Positions 7,072 to 15,155 of a stretch of 51,517 nucleotides of DNA are shown here, piece after piece. The notes beneath the pieces are model-generated. The model was not told the DNA's origin. It saw only the letters and a list, made by a program, of their open reading frames with translations, and did no database searches. Location of the stretch: the NCBI GenBank assembly GCA_020845755.1, contig JADLFE010000044.1, positions 1 through 51,517 of the forward strand. The letters run 5' to 3'. Origin of the DNA: Phycisphaerales bacterium. Lineage in GTDB: Bacteria > Planctomycetota > Phycisphaerae > Phycisphaerales > UBA1924. Made by a program: the position numbers and the translations under genes. Each line of letters opens with the position of its first letter. Position 1 is the first letter of the stretch.

Positions 7072-7546
7072 CATCGATCGGACGCTCAAGGTTCCGCTGC
7101 AGCTTTGGCGGCGGTTGATCTTGGATCTCCGCGCGCGCGGGCAGGGGCGTCGGGAAAGCGGTGCGTTCATTCTCGGCGATCGAAAGGGCAGGATCGACCG
7201 AGCCCGTGCCTACGTGCCGTATGACGCGCTTGACCCCCACGCGTTCGAATCCGGCATTATCCGGTTTTCAAGCAGCGGATACTCCAAGCTCTGGAAGATC
7301 TGCCGCGAGTCGAAACGCCGCGTCGTGGCCGATGTTCACACCCATCCCACCGACTGGGTAGACCAAAGCGATTCAGACCAGGCCCACCCGATGATTCCAG
7401 AGGCAGGTCATCTTGCGATCATCCTGCCACGGTTCGCGCAGACGCGCTGGTGGACCCTCGATGGTGTGGGACTTCACGAGTACCACGGCAGCAGACGATG
7501 GAGTCGTAGGTCCGCACCCGCGCGGGCAAAGCTCGTCTTGTTGTAG
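7034..7546 (+). CDS. bilD: JAMM/JAB deubiquitinase-like metalloprotease (BilD-like)
   Basis: A protein of 170 residues with a complete JAMM zinc-protease signature: E41 (RRESGAFILG), then H102-x-H104-P with S112 and D115, exactly the HxHPx6SxxD spacing. JAB proteases remove ubiquitin-like modifiers from targets or trim their precursors. As the modifier here already ends in glycine, deconjugation is the more likely role. The ATG at 7034 is chosen because it starts the conserved region with GAGG upstream. It overlaps the E2 gene by 38 bases and is followed 11 bases later by the E1 gene. In the described Bil operons the JAB gene is usually last; here it precedes the E1. Confidence 0.88.
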   Translation: MNSSTRETTPASDIDRTLKVPLQLWRRLILDLRARGQGRRESGAFILGDRKGRIDRARAYVPYDALDPHAFESGIIRFSSSGYSKLWKICRESKRRVVADVHTHPTDWVDQSDSDQAHPMIPEAGHLAIILPRFAQTRWWTLDGVGLHEYHGSRRWSRRSAPARAKLVLL

Positions 7547-7557
7547 GAGACGTCACC

Positions 7558-8922
7558 ATGCGGCCCGAAGCTGATGGCTTTGATCGTGTAGGAAAATTCC
7601 TCGTCGATTCGCGCGAGCTCGACCCGGAGCGGGCCCTAGCACTCCTGGCCGCGACCCAAGTGACCGTTTGGGCGGGTGAGGAGATTAGAGGCTCCTCGGC
7701 GGATCAGGCGTTTCTGCTCACGCTCGCAAACCTCATGCCGCGCGTGTTCAAGCGGCCGCTGCGTATTCAAGCGGCCAAAGGAGTGCTCGCGACCAAGCCA
7801 CTTGTTCCCTGGCCTGCGGCTTCATTGGATGAGGCACTCGAAGTCATGGGCGCTGAGTCCGTCGAGGCAGGAACACCCGCTGGCGCGGACGTGTGCCTCG
7901 GCGGAGGTGACGATGGGCAGTACAGGGCTATTCACCACGGGTGGTGTGTGGATCTGGCGCCACCGGATTGGCCAAGCCGTCTTGCGTCTGGTCCTTCGCA
8001 CGCTCTGACCGGCGTCGCCGGCGCGGGGCTCTACCTCGCCGAGAAGTTCTTCGATGTCTGTGGTGTGCACGCCGCGGCACTCAAGCGACCGGTCGGGTTA
8101 TCGCTCTGGCGGCCCGACCTGGCTGCCGATGATCCGGCAGCGCTGGGACCTAGCCAAGCTTACCTGCCGGCGGAGCTGTGGCTCATGGGCCTTGGACATC
8201 TTGGGCAGGCGGTCTTGTGGGCCTGGTCGATGTTGCCGTACCCAGACCGCTCCACCGTCCAGATTCTGCTCCAAGATTTTGATCGGGCAATCCCGGCAAA
8301 CTTCGGCCCTCAGGCACTCATGACGCACGCGGATACCGGGCACCGAAAGACTTGGATCGCAGCCCGCTTCCTTGAGGCCCGTGGGTTCGATCCAGGGGTC
8401 GTGGACCGTCGGGTGGATGAACGAACTCGGCGCGACATCTCGGAGCCGGCACTCTGCATCGCCGCTTTCGATGGCAGAGGACCACGCTGGCTCCTCGATG
8501 ACCTGTGCTTCGACGCGACGGTAGTGGTAGGTGTGGGCGGAAGCGCGTCGAGCTTCGACGATATCGAGATCCACACGCTCCCGCTTGCGAGCGGCAAGGC
8601 GAAGGAGATCTGGAAACCCGGTGCCCCGAATGCGAACGCCGAGCGGCTCGCGGAGAGCAATGCGTACTACCGGCGCGTTCGCGAAGAAAAGCGATGCGGC
8701 GACCTTGAACTCGCGGGTGTCTCTGTGGCCGTGCCGTTTGTTGGGGCTGTTACCGGAACGCTCGCGGTGGCGGATCTGATTCGCATCGTCTCAGGCGGTC
8801 AGCAGTTCGCGTTTCACGGTCTTGGGCTCCGAAGCGGTGAGCCCGGACGCCACCGTACTCGTGACGTGGCGCTTCGACCGCGGCTCGTGAGCGGCTTTCA
8901 GCAAGCGCACGCCGACGCCTGA
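7558..8922 (+). CDS. bilC: ThiF-type E1 activating enzyme (BilC-like)
   Basis: A protein of 454 residues. The second half is a ThiF/MoeB-type Rossmann adenylation domain: GLGHLG at 211-216 binds ATP, D240 and D242 (LQDFDR) are likely nucleotide and metal contacts, and Cys380 in EKRCGD followed by SVAVPFVGAVTG is the probable catalytic thiol site. The first about 200 residues form a separate domain of unknown fold, as in several bacterial E1 proteins. It should adenylate the terminal glycine of the ubiquitin-like protein and pass it to the E2. GGAG precedes ATG 7558. This is the last gene of the operon; a possible bulged GC hairpin (about 8968-8988) follows, but it lacks a T-run. Confidence 0.85.
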   Translation: MRPEADGFDRVGKFLVDSRELDPERALALLAATQVTVWAGEEIRGSSADQAFLLTLANLMPRVFKRPLRIQAAKGVLATKPLVPWPAASLDEALEVMGAESVEAGTPAGADVCLGGGDDGQYRAIHHGWCVDLAPPDWPSRLASGPSHALTGVAGAGLYLAEKFFDVCGVHAAALKRPVGLSLWRPDLAADDPAALGPSQAYLPAELWLMGLGHLGQAVLWAWSMLPYPDRSTVQILLQDFDRAIPANFGPQALMTHADTGHRKTWIAARFLEARGFDPGVVDRRVDERTRRDISEPALCIAAFDGRGPRWLLDDLCFDATVVVGVGGSASSFDDIEIHTLPLASGKAKEIWKPGAPNANAERLAESNAYYRRVREEKRCGDLELAGVSVAVPFVGAVTGTLAVADLIRIVSGGQQFAFHGLGLRSGEPGRHRTRDVALRPRLVSGFQQAHADA

Positions 8923-9035
8923 CAATATGGATTAGGCTTGGCCACGATCGGCATTGCAATGTTGTTACTTGGCGCCGGCGGCGCAAGGTGACCGGTCCCT
9001 CCCACACACCATAGGAGGCACATTGTTGCACGCAG

Positions 9036-9458
9036 TCATTCCGGTAGAGCCGGCACAACCTGCACGAGTACTTCTGCATCAGCGCCGCACGTCGCGAATC
9101 TCGTTCCGTCGGGCCGAAAGCTCAGCCCAGTCACTCGCCCTCGATTGGCGGAGAGTTGTGCCGCGACCGCTTGCGCCCCATCGGCGTTGGCTCGCCTGAA
9201 CTCGATTCGGGCCGGGACGTTCACGCCACAGAATGAGCAGGCCAGGCATTCTCCATCCGGCGTGAAGGCCATCGCGGCAACGGGCAATCCCACGTTGACC
9301 TGCCACACTATTCCTGAACCATCGGGGTCGCACAGCTCGACAAGCCCCCGATGATCGACCGCGGCCACGAGGCCAGGGTAGCAGTCAACTCGACGAAGCG
9401 TTGAGACGGGTGAGCGGTCGCGCGAGCGACACAGACGCATCACAGTTACCACAGACAT
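9036..9458 (-). CDS. Short WD40-repeat-like protein
   Basis: A protein of 140 residues with two recognisable WD40-type blades (VAAMAFTPDGECLACSF and VTGLSFRPDGTRFATCG) and a third less clear one at the N-terminus. Complete WD40 propellers need about seven blades, so this is probably a remnant of a longer gene or a small accessory protein. It has no strong ribosome-binding site. It is convergent with the ubiquitin-like operon and downstream of the integrase on the same strand. Planctomycetes carry many WD40 genes, often fused to kinases or peptidases, so this may be a decayed copy. No function is claimed. Confidence 0.5.
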   Translation of the reverse strand: MSVVTVMRLCRSRDRSPVSTLRRVDCYPGLVAAVDHRGLVELCDPDGSGIVWQVNVGLPVAAMAFTPDGECLACSFCGVNVPARIEFRRANADGAQAVAAQLSANRGRVTGLSFRPDGTRFATCGADAEVLVQVVPALPE

Positions 9459-9546
9459 GCCAATTCCATGGGGATTGGTTGCCGTGGGAAAGCGCGACGG
9501 CGTTGCAACCTAACCTTACAGTCGGCGTCCGCCGCGATTGCCGGAT

Positions 9547-10653
9547 TCAGCCTCCCGCCCGCCTTACCGCCGCCGCTTGAGCGAAGCTCCCAACATGCTC
9601 GGACAGAGCTCGTCTTGCGATCGTCGCCGTGTCCTGGGCGAGCACGCCGCTGGCGTCGACGTAGCGCTGCACCGCCTTGCTCCCCATGGCCCAGCCGTAG
9701 CGGGCGCACAGTTGGTACGGGGTGAGGTGGCGGGCGTACCAGGTCGCGCTGGCGTGCCGCAGGCGGTGGATGTACAGCCGGCGCTCGCCCAGCTCCTGCC
9801 GCCCCGAACTTAGGAGCACCCGCCGGCAGTAGTGGTACGACCACGTCAGGAGGGGCGCCTCGGGGTCCCGGGCCGCGATCGAGCCGTCAGACCGCACCTC
9901 CCCCCCATTCGGGTGCCTCTCCACCCAGAACTTGATCGCCTCCGTGGCGATGGGCAGCGAGATCGTCCGGGGCAGCGTCTTGCTCACCCGGATGCGGACC
10001 ATGCACGTCGATTGCCCCTCGGCGTCCGGGGCAAACGTGACGTCCTTGAGACGGACGTTGAAGAGCTCCCCGGCTCTGAACCCGCCATCGAATGCCCCCA
10101 GCACCAAGGCCTGCCCTTGGGGTGTGCCGATCGCCCGCGCCAGACGCTGGACCGCATCCAGCGTGATGGCTTTGAGCTCGGGTCTGGTCTCGCGAAGGTC
10201 GAACCAGCCCGTGAGATCGGTCAGCTTGGCCGAGCTTGGGCCGAGCAGCCAGCCGTAGAAGCGGCGCAGGATCTTCTTGAAGTCCAGCACGGTGTCCGGC
10301 GTGTAGGTGTCCGAGTCCCCCAGGCGAGTTAGCTTGCGCACCCGGCCGTCCTCGATGCCCAGCACGAAGTCCTGCATCTGCTCGACCGTGACAGCCTCGA
10401 ACTCCACCGGCACGGCCAGCGCGAAGCGCCGGATCGTGTAGATCAGCTTGAGGCACCGCCCCTCGGACATGCGCCGGCTGCCGGCGCGCCCGCCCTTGCC
10501 ACGGGGAAGCCGACCGACGCGGGCATCGCTAACAAAGCGCAGGAGGTCGCGGCGCTGGCCGGGCAGGAGAACCGCGTCGGCCGCGAGGCGTTCGAGCTCG
10601 CGATGAAGCTTGGTGCTGTGGTCATGGATATCGATGCGTTCTGGGTTGTTCAT
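9547..10653 (-). CDS. Tyrosine-family site-specific recombinase (integrase)
   Basis: A protein of 368 residues. The C-terminal half contains the tyrosine-recombinase residues: Arg in FDGGFRAGEL, the H-x-x-R box in IHRLRHASATWYA and the nucleophile Tyr in KAVQRYVDASG. The N-terminal half matches a SAM-like core-binding domain. Such enzymes integrate and excise mobile elements. The ATG at 10653 is chosen over an upstream extension because AGGTGAG precedes it. It lies between the Bil-like operon with its WD40 fragment and the CBASS region, suggesting that part of the defence island moved as an integrative element. I could not identify att repeats or a tRNA target. Its context could instead be that of a lone decaying integrase. 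Confidence 0.85.
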   Translation of the reverse strand: MNNPERIDIHDHSTKLHRELERLAADAVLLPGQRRDLLRFVSDARVGRLPRGKGGRAGSRRMSEGRCLKLIYTIRRFALAVPVEFEAVTVEQMQDFVLGIEDGRVRKLTRLGDSDTYTPDTVLDFKKILRRFYGWLLGPSSAKLTDLTGWFDLRETRPELKAITLDAVQRLARAIGTPQGQALVLGAFDGGFRAGELFNVRLKDVTFAPDAEGQSTCMVRIRVSKTLPRTISLPIATEAIKFWVERHPNGGEVRSDGSIAARDPEAPLLTWSYHYCRRVLLSSGRQELGERRLYIHRLRHASATWYARHLTPYQLCARYGWAMGSKAVQRYVDASGVLAQDTATIARRALSEHVGSFAQAAAVRRAGG

Positions 10654-11127
10654 GGTGCTCACCTGGTGGGAGTGGCGCTGCTTTACAAGTGCAGTGCCCG
10701 ATCGACCCTCACTGGCCGGGAGTGATTCGGGTGGGCAGTGAACACACAGAAGAAGTGCCCCTGCCGGGCTGTCAGGCACCGCGCAAGGTGCCCGCCGAAT
10801 CGGTCGGTGTGTTCGCTGCCCTTTGAGCCTCTCGGATGCATGGGTCGATCAACCACAAGGAGTGGGCCGGGGTTTATGTGTGTTTCGGTGTGGGATGGCA
10901 GCCGAAAGTTCAGGCGGGCCGCGAAATGTCCACAATGTGTACAAGGGTGACGGCAGCTTCAAAGCGCGGCGCCGCATTCCCCTTGGGGCATGGCCGCTCG
11001 CACCATGGCTGTTGCAGGCCAATACACCGAAAGCTTGAAGGGTCAGCAGAGATTCCCAACATTTGGTGAAGCGGTTTGCTTTGCTCCGTTGACGCCATGC
11101 GGCGTCCGGTTCGAAGTCCCGCACAAC
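10654..11127. other. Intergenic region between integrase and winged-helix regulator
   Basis: These 474 bases hold no gene I can support; short frames such as 10738-10950 have no ribosome-binding site and atypical composition. The segment must contain the promoters for the divergent integrase and regulator genes, but no clear -35/-10 pair was recognised. Confidence 0.4.
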
Positions 11128-11670
11128 ATGTCCCTGCAAGATGCCATAATTCCCCATCTGGTCGCCCCTCGATGCGCGAGGGAACTCCGTGAACGCACGG
11201 GATCATCCCGTAAATCCGTGGAGGCAGCCATTTGCCGTCTCGTGCGGCGAGGCTGGGTGAAGTGCGTTACGGCCAGTGCGCGGCAATCGCGGCTCTATCA
11301 ACTCTCCGTGCTTGGATTTCTGCTCGCGGAGGGAGCCGGGATCGACGTCTCGCGGCGCGAGCACTACGCCGACCTGCCGTTGGACCTGTACGCTTGGGTG
11401 CAATCCGGCGTGTACCGCCGGATGGTGCTCAAGCACCTCGATTGTGATCTTTTCCCGAAACAACTTCGTCTCCGGATCGTCGGAGCCGTGCGGATGGGCG
11501 CAAGCCATGTACATCACACGCTCCGGGACCTCCATCAACGCGGAGTTGTGGTGTTGCGTGATAGGCGGTGGTCATTGACAGTGGTGGGGGAGAGGCTCCG
11601 AGAGCATCAGTTGGAGCAGGCTCCCCGTCAGCTACCGCCTCTCGGCCCAGAACCTATGCCGAAGTACTGA
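11128..11670 (+). CDS. Winged-helix-type regulator (two wHTH-like segments)
   Basis: A protein of 180 residues from ATG 11128. Residues about 8-70 (RCARELRERTGSSRKSVEAA then LVRRGWVKCV) look like a winged helix-turn-helix, and a second similar segment (HVHHTLRDLHQRGVVVLRDRRW) lies near residues 130-155. It is probably a DNA-binding regulator. The open frame extends to 10990, but the early codons look non-coding. Neither start has a strong ribosome-binding site. Its 3' end overlaps the end of the patatin gene by 17 bases in convergent orientation. A link with the CBASS operon is possible only by position. Confidence 0.6.
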   Translation: MSLQDAIIPHLVAPRCARELRERTGSSRKSVEAAICRLVRRGWVKCVTASARQSRLYQLSVLGFLLAEGAGIDVSRREHYADLPLDLYAWVQSGVYRRMVLKHLDCDLFPKQLRLRIVGAVRMGASHVHHTLRDLHQRGVVVLRDRRWSLTVVGERLREHQLEQAPRQLPPLGPEPMPKY

Positions 11671-12622
11671 CCATCATGTCGATTGCCATGCTGGAGGACT
11701 TCTGTGCTTCCATTCGCCCTGCCTGCTCGAGCGCGCGAAGGGCGCGAGGGCTCGAGTCCATCAGCGAGTAGCCGCGGCCGGAGAACTCGTGATCGATTTC
11801 AACCATCGCCCCCGGTGGCAGTATGAGCTTGACCGCGGAGATCGCGAGCGATCGTTGGCCCTCCCACAGAAGCTCGGGCAATCTCCCCCGGATCATCCCG
11901 CCGTATTCGAGCGTCCCGCCGGTGTGCCGGCGTGCTCGTGGCGGGAGCTTGGCGCGAGTCGTGCCGACGCTGACCAAACGCACGTCCTCGGGCCTTCTGC
12001 CAAATCCGCGGCAGGCTTCGACGACCCCGACTAGCGCCGGCGTATTGGCCCACAGTCCGCCGTCGATCAGGTCGCCATGGGCTTGGGTCGCCGCGTGCGG
12101 GAATGCCACCGGGGCCGCGGTCGTTGCCATCGCCGCCTCCACCGCGCTCATGTGGAGATCGCGGAAGTAGTCGGCATTATGCCCCGTCTTGAGGCAGGCC
12201 GGTTCACCGGTTTCGCGACGGACCGCGGTGAGCACCAGCGGCACTGCGGCATCACCGAGTTTCTTGTCCGAAGGTACGACGGCGTTGACGATCTCCCGCA
12301 AGCGATCCTGGGAGAAGAGCGGACGGAGCCACGGCGCCAATATGATGCATCGGGGATTCTTCCACCACGGGGGGAAGACTCGGGGCCCGAGATTCTTGTA
12401 GCAATCCAGAAGCTCGCTTGGGTCTTTGCCGAACGCCAAGCCGAGGGCCAGAAGCCCGCCGGTCGACGTGCCGACGATCAGGTCGAAGTGATCAACCAAC
12501 CGTGTGGCCGGGTTCTTGGTGTGCTGCCTGAGCGCTGCCTGCAACTCGCACAGCACCGCGGCCGAAAAGACGCCGCGCATGCCGCCGCCCGAGAGGCTCA
12601 GGACTCGGAAAGGCCCGGTCAC
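11654..12622 (-). CDS. capV: CBASS effector: patatin-like phospholipase (CapV-like)
   Basis: A protein of 322 residues with the full patatin signature: a glycine-rich oxyanion loop (SGGGMRG, 11-17), the nucleophile Ser53 in GTSTGG and the dyad Asp187 in LIDGGLWANTP. In CBASS, CapV-type patatins are switched on by cyclic nucleotides and degrade membrane phospholipids, killing the infected cell. GTG 12622 is chosen because it overlaps the stop of the E2 gene (GTGA); the longer frame to 12697 lies inside that gene. It is the last gene of the three-gene operon. The effector role is inferred from the CD-NTase and E2 neighbours. Confidence 0.85.
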   Translation of the reverse strand: MTGPFRVLSLSGGGMRGVFSAAVLCELQAALRQHTKNPATRLVDHFDLIVGTSTGGLLALGLAFGKDPSELLDCYKNLGPRVFPPWWKNPRCIILAPWLRPLFSQDRLREIVNAVVPSDKKLGDAAVPLVLTAVRRETGEPACLKTGHNADYFRDLHMSAVEAAMATTAAPVAFPHAATQAHGDLIDGGLWANTPALVGVVEACRGFGRRPEDVRLVSVGTTRAKLPPRARRHTGGTLEYGGMIRGRLPELLWEGQRSLAISAVKLILPPGAMVEIDHEFSGRGYSLMDSSPRALRALEQAGRMEAQKSSSMAIDMMVSTSA

Positions 12623-13068
12623 GCCGCTTCCTCGCGTGTGATGCCGGACTGAGTATCCGGAGGAGTATGGGCGTGCGCGGGCCCGTCGCCGAGCCACTCA
12701 CCAAAGACACGCCAGTGCTCGTAGTGGAACAACCAGCGGAGTGCCCAGGGAATCGTTGTCGAGGCAAGCGACATCGTTCCGTTCCATTCGTTCCCGTCCG
12801 GATCGTAGAGGCAGAGAGTTCCGTCGGGGTTGACATGGGGTATTGGTTCGCCGATGACTCGGTGCTCAAGCACCGGATCGAGGACCCACACGACCGGCGG
12901 ACCGCCGACGCTGTAGACGCCCAGCAGCGTGTACGACGCCGAAAAGCTTGTGGGCCTGGTTCGCAGCGTGTAATACAGGCACTGCGTCCCGCAGACGAAC
13001 TGCGTCCAGACCCGAATCCCGGGGTATCGGGCTCGGAGCAACCGGAGTTGTTGCAAGAGCGAGAGCAC
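12619..13068 (-). CDS. CBASS E2-like protein of short type II systems
   Basis: A protein of 149 residues resembling the E2-like proteins of short type II CBASS. It has the His-Val-Asn turn (PHVNPDG, 78-83), a probable catalytic Cys86 in GTLCLYDP and a C-terminal helix block with conserved tryptophans (IPWALRWLF, HWRVFGEWLG). In full type II CBASS, a fused E1-E2 (Cap2) conjugates the CD-NTase to targets to prime it. Short systems have only the E2, which is thought to act on the CD-NTase; the mechanism is not visible here. The GTG at 13068 lies 10 bases after the CD-NTase stop; no strong ribosome-binding site. The neighbouring ubiquitin-like operon supplies an E1 that could, in principle, be shared. 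Confidence 0.8.
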   Translation of the reverse strand: MLSLLQQLRLLRARYPGIRVWTQFVCGTQCLYYTLRTRPTSFSASYTLLGVYSVGGPPVVWVLDPVLEHRVIGEPIPHVNPDGTLCLYDPDGNEWNGTMSLASTTIPWALRWLFHYEHWRVFGEWLGDGPAHAHTPPDTQSGITREEAA

Positions 13069-13078
13069 GGCGAGCGGG

Positions 13079-14260
13079 CTATCCGTGGAATGTGTTGGGG
13101 GGTGTTGAATGTACTCCCGGCGTCGGCTTGACTTCCTTCACGATCTGCAGGCTTGGAACGCCGGCCGCGACGGCTAGTTTGCCCTGGCTGCTCGCTTCCC
13201 GAAGGTCGGCCTGGAGTCTCGCTGAAACCTGGCCCGCGACGCGCGTCCCGGCCAATTCAACAAGCGCGCTGCCGAAGTCCGTCGGAGTCCGTGGGTGACG
13301 GAGCCGATCGAGCCGCTGCCTCATCGACACCATCATCGCCTTGAATCGGCGATAGGTCTCATCGGTGAGCGGTTTGACAAGGTCCTCTGTCGGTTCGGCG
13401 GGATTGGGCACCGAGATCCTTCGTCCCTGGGCTTGGGAGATCAGGGCGCAGATTCGGTCGAGAATTGTTGCCAGCGCGGCTGAGAGGCTGACCTCTCCCT
13501 GATAGCAGCGGCCCGCGAGCGTAGTGAGCAGGATAGAACTGGGCTGCGAATCACGGCCGAGGAACTCGACGTCCCGTTGCCGTTTGAGCAATTGGACGGC
13601 GCGGCGCAGCGGGGCCTTGATCGACGCCGGCTCCCGGGGTGGTACCCGCGAGACGCTCGCCGTCACGGCCAGTTCCGCAGAGCGCGTGGTGGTGGCGCAC
13701 TGGGTGTCGAACCAGCGGGCGTAGCGAAGAGGATCGGTGCGCCTCCAGGTGTCGATGGGGGCCGCGCTCGCCGACCACCGGGCACGATCGGGAATCAGCA
13801 GTCGGATCTTCTCGGGGTCGGTCGGGTCGATGCAGGCCGGCACGATGTCGAGGTAGAAGTCGTCGCTGGCGTAGTCGAGCCGCAGGCATTTCGGTTCGGC
13901 GCTCAAGCGGCCTTGTAAGTTCGCGTTGGACCGGAGGTGGGACTCGATTTGGCTGTAGAGGGCTTGTGAACTCTTGCGGGTCGGGTCCACGGCGCAGCAG
14001 CAGACCGCGTCCAAGTCGAACGGCACGACCTCATCTTGCTTGCGCACGGGACGAACGGTGGTTCGGAGCCGCATCGAGCCCTGGGGGAAGACCTCGGGCG
14101 AGAGCTTGTCCAACGACGTGTCCGCCTCCGTCAGCCAACGTCCGACAGCCTCGTACCTGTTCACCGCGGTGTTGAACTGCGTCTCGGTGAGTTGAATGGC
14201 CTCGCACAGCAGGTCGAGGCAACGGTCAAGGTCCCCTATCTGGGTGGGATTCGTCGACAT
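13079..14260 (-). CDS. CD-NTase, CBASS cyclic nucleotide synthase
   Basis: A protein of 393 residues with the nucleotidyltransferase signature of CD-NTases: the G-S motif (FPQGSMRLRT, 61-62 within) followed by FDLDAV (D82, D84) and a third acidic residue (D138 in YLDIVPA). These bind metal and NTPs to make a cyclic oligonucleotide after phage sensing. ATG 14260 is preceded by AAGGAG. The C-terminus ends STPPNTFHG, a terminal glycine, which is notable because in type II CBASS the CD-NTase C-terminus is the part conjugated by the E2 machinery. First gene of the operon CD-NTase, E2, patatin. Clade and product not assignable by eye. Confidence 0.87.
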   Translation of the reverse strand: MSTNPTQIGDLDRCLDLLCEAIQLTETQFNTAVNRYEAVGRWLTEADTSLDKLSPEVFPQGSMRLRTTVRPVRKQDEVVPFDLDAVCCCAVDPTRKSSQALYSQIESHLRSNANLQGRLSAEPKCLRLDYASDDFYLDIVPACIDPTDPEKIRLLIPDRARWSASAAPIDTWRRTDPLRYARWFDTQCATTTRSAELAVTASVSRVPPREPASIKAPLRRAVQLLKRQRDVEFLGRDSQPSSILLTTLAGRCYQGEVSLSAALATILDRICALISQAQGRRISVPNPAEPTEDLVKPLTDETYRRFKAMMVSMRQRLDRLRHPRTPTDFGSALVELAGTRVAGQVSARLQADLREASSQGKLAVAAGVPSLQIVKEVKPTPGVHSTPPNTFHG

Positions 14261-14447
14261 CGGTGGGCTCCTTGGGCTTTTCTCCGGGCCTTATCGCTGC
14301 AAGCGCGATGCCGCCGATCGCCAGTCGTCTACGCGATTCGGCTACTCGTGGGCGGGCTTGGGTGGTGATTCTCCTGCCTTGGCATGATGTTGCAGATCAT
14401 CGTCTGCCAGATCGGCAGGCCCGATGGTCGCAACAAACGCCGGCGCG

Positions 14448-14828
14448 TCACCTGAGAAGTTCGACGAGGGTTTGTTGCAAGTAGGCGGCGCGGGGAATCT
14501 CGTCGAGGCGAGCTGTTTCCACGTCGTGATCGAAGAGATAGAGCAAACGAGAACTGGAGATCACCCCGCGGAACGCCTGCTCGCAGGTCGGCCGATAGAA
14601 CTGACGCATCTCCAGGCGCTCAATCCTGCTGCCGTCAAGGCCGCGTGACGAGAGTCTTTTCGCGCAGCGACATTCGGCCTGAAGATATGATGGCGCGAGC
14701 AAGGCCTGATACGACGCAACCACGAGGCGGTACGAGTTGGCCGGGGCGTCCAAAACGGAGAATCCTGCCTCTTCGAGCTTTTCGACGCACCGGCGCCGCC
14801 GCTCGATCCACGAACGCGGTTCGGTCAC
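14448..14828 (-). CDS. Hypothetical protein, 126 residues
   Basis: Not recognised. From GTG 14828 the product is 126 residues, basic at the N-terminus (ERRRRC) and with no membrane segment or clear motif. Codon use looks like real coding sequence. GGGTGA precedes the start by a few bases. It lies 187 bases upstream of the CD-NTase gene on the same strand, so it might be read through into the CBASS operon, but the gap suggests an independent gene. Confidence 0.45.
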   Translation of the reverse strand: MTEPRSWIERRRRCVEKLEEAGFSVLDAPANSYRLVVASYQALLAPSYLQAECRCAKRLSSRGLDGSRIERLEMRQFYRPTCEQAFRGVISSSRLLYLFDHDVETARLDEIPRAAYLQQTLVELLR

Positions 14829-15155
14829 AAGGCATCACCCGTCCGTGTCAACGCACACGGCATCCAGGCCTGGCTGCGGGGAAGGCGGTCGCGGCCGGCC
14901 GTTCCAGAGGTCTCATTCGCGTCGGGACGTTTGCACGCCGAGTTGATTGGCTGAGCGTTCATGCCGTGGCGAAGGTGCTGATCCTCTTTATGCCTTGTGG
15001 CCGATCGGCCTTCGCCCGATACCAGAACACGATGTGAGGCGCATTGCTGAGGGTGCGAAGGTAGCCGATCGTCCTTCGTCGCTGGCCCGGACCAGACGCA
15101 GGACACGGGCCGATCCGCCACAAGGTTGATAGCCGGCCGTTCACTCCCTGTCGGC
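14829..15155. other. Intergenic region, nothing recognised
   Basis: These 327 bases separate divergent genes. Overlapping frames on both strands (for example 14645-15037) show no plausible start or protein pattern. Promoters for both neighbours are expected here, but no convincing boxes were found. Confidence 0.35.
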
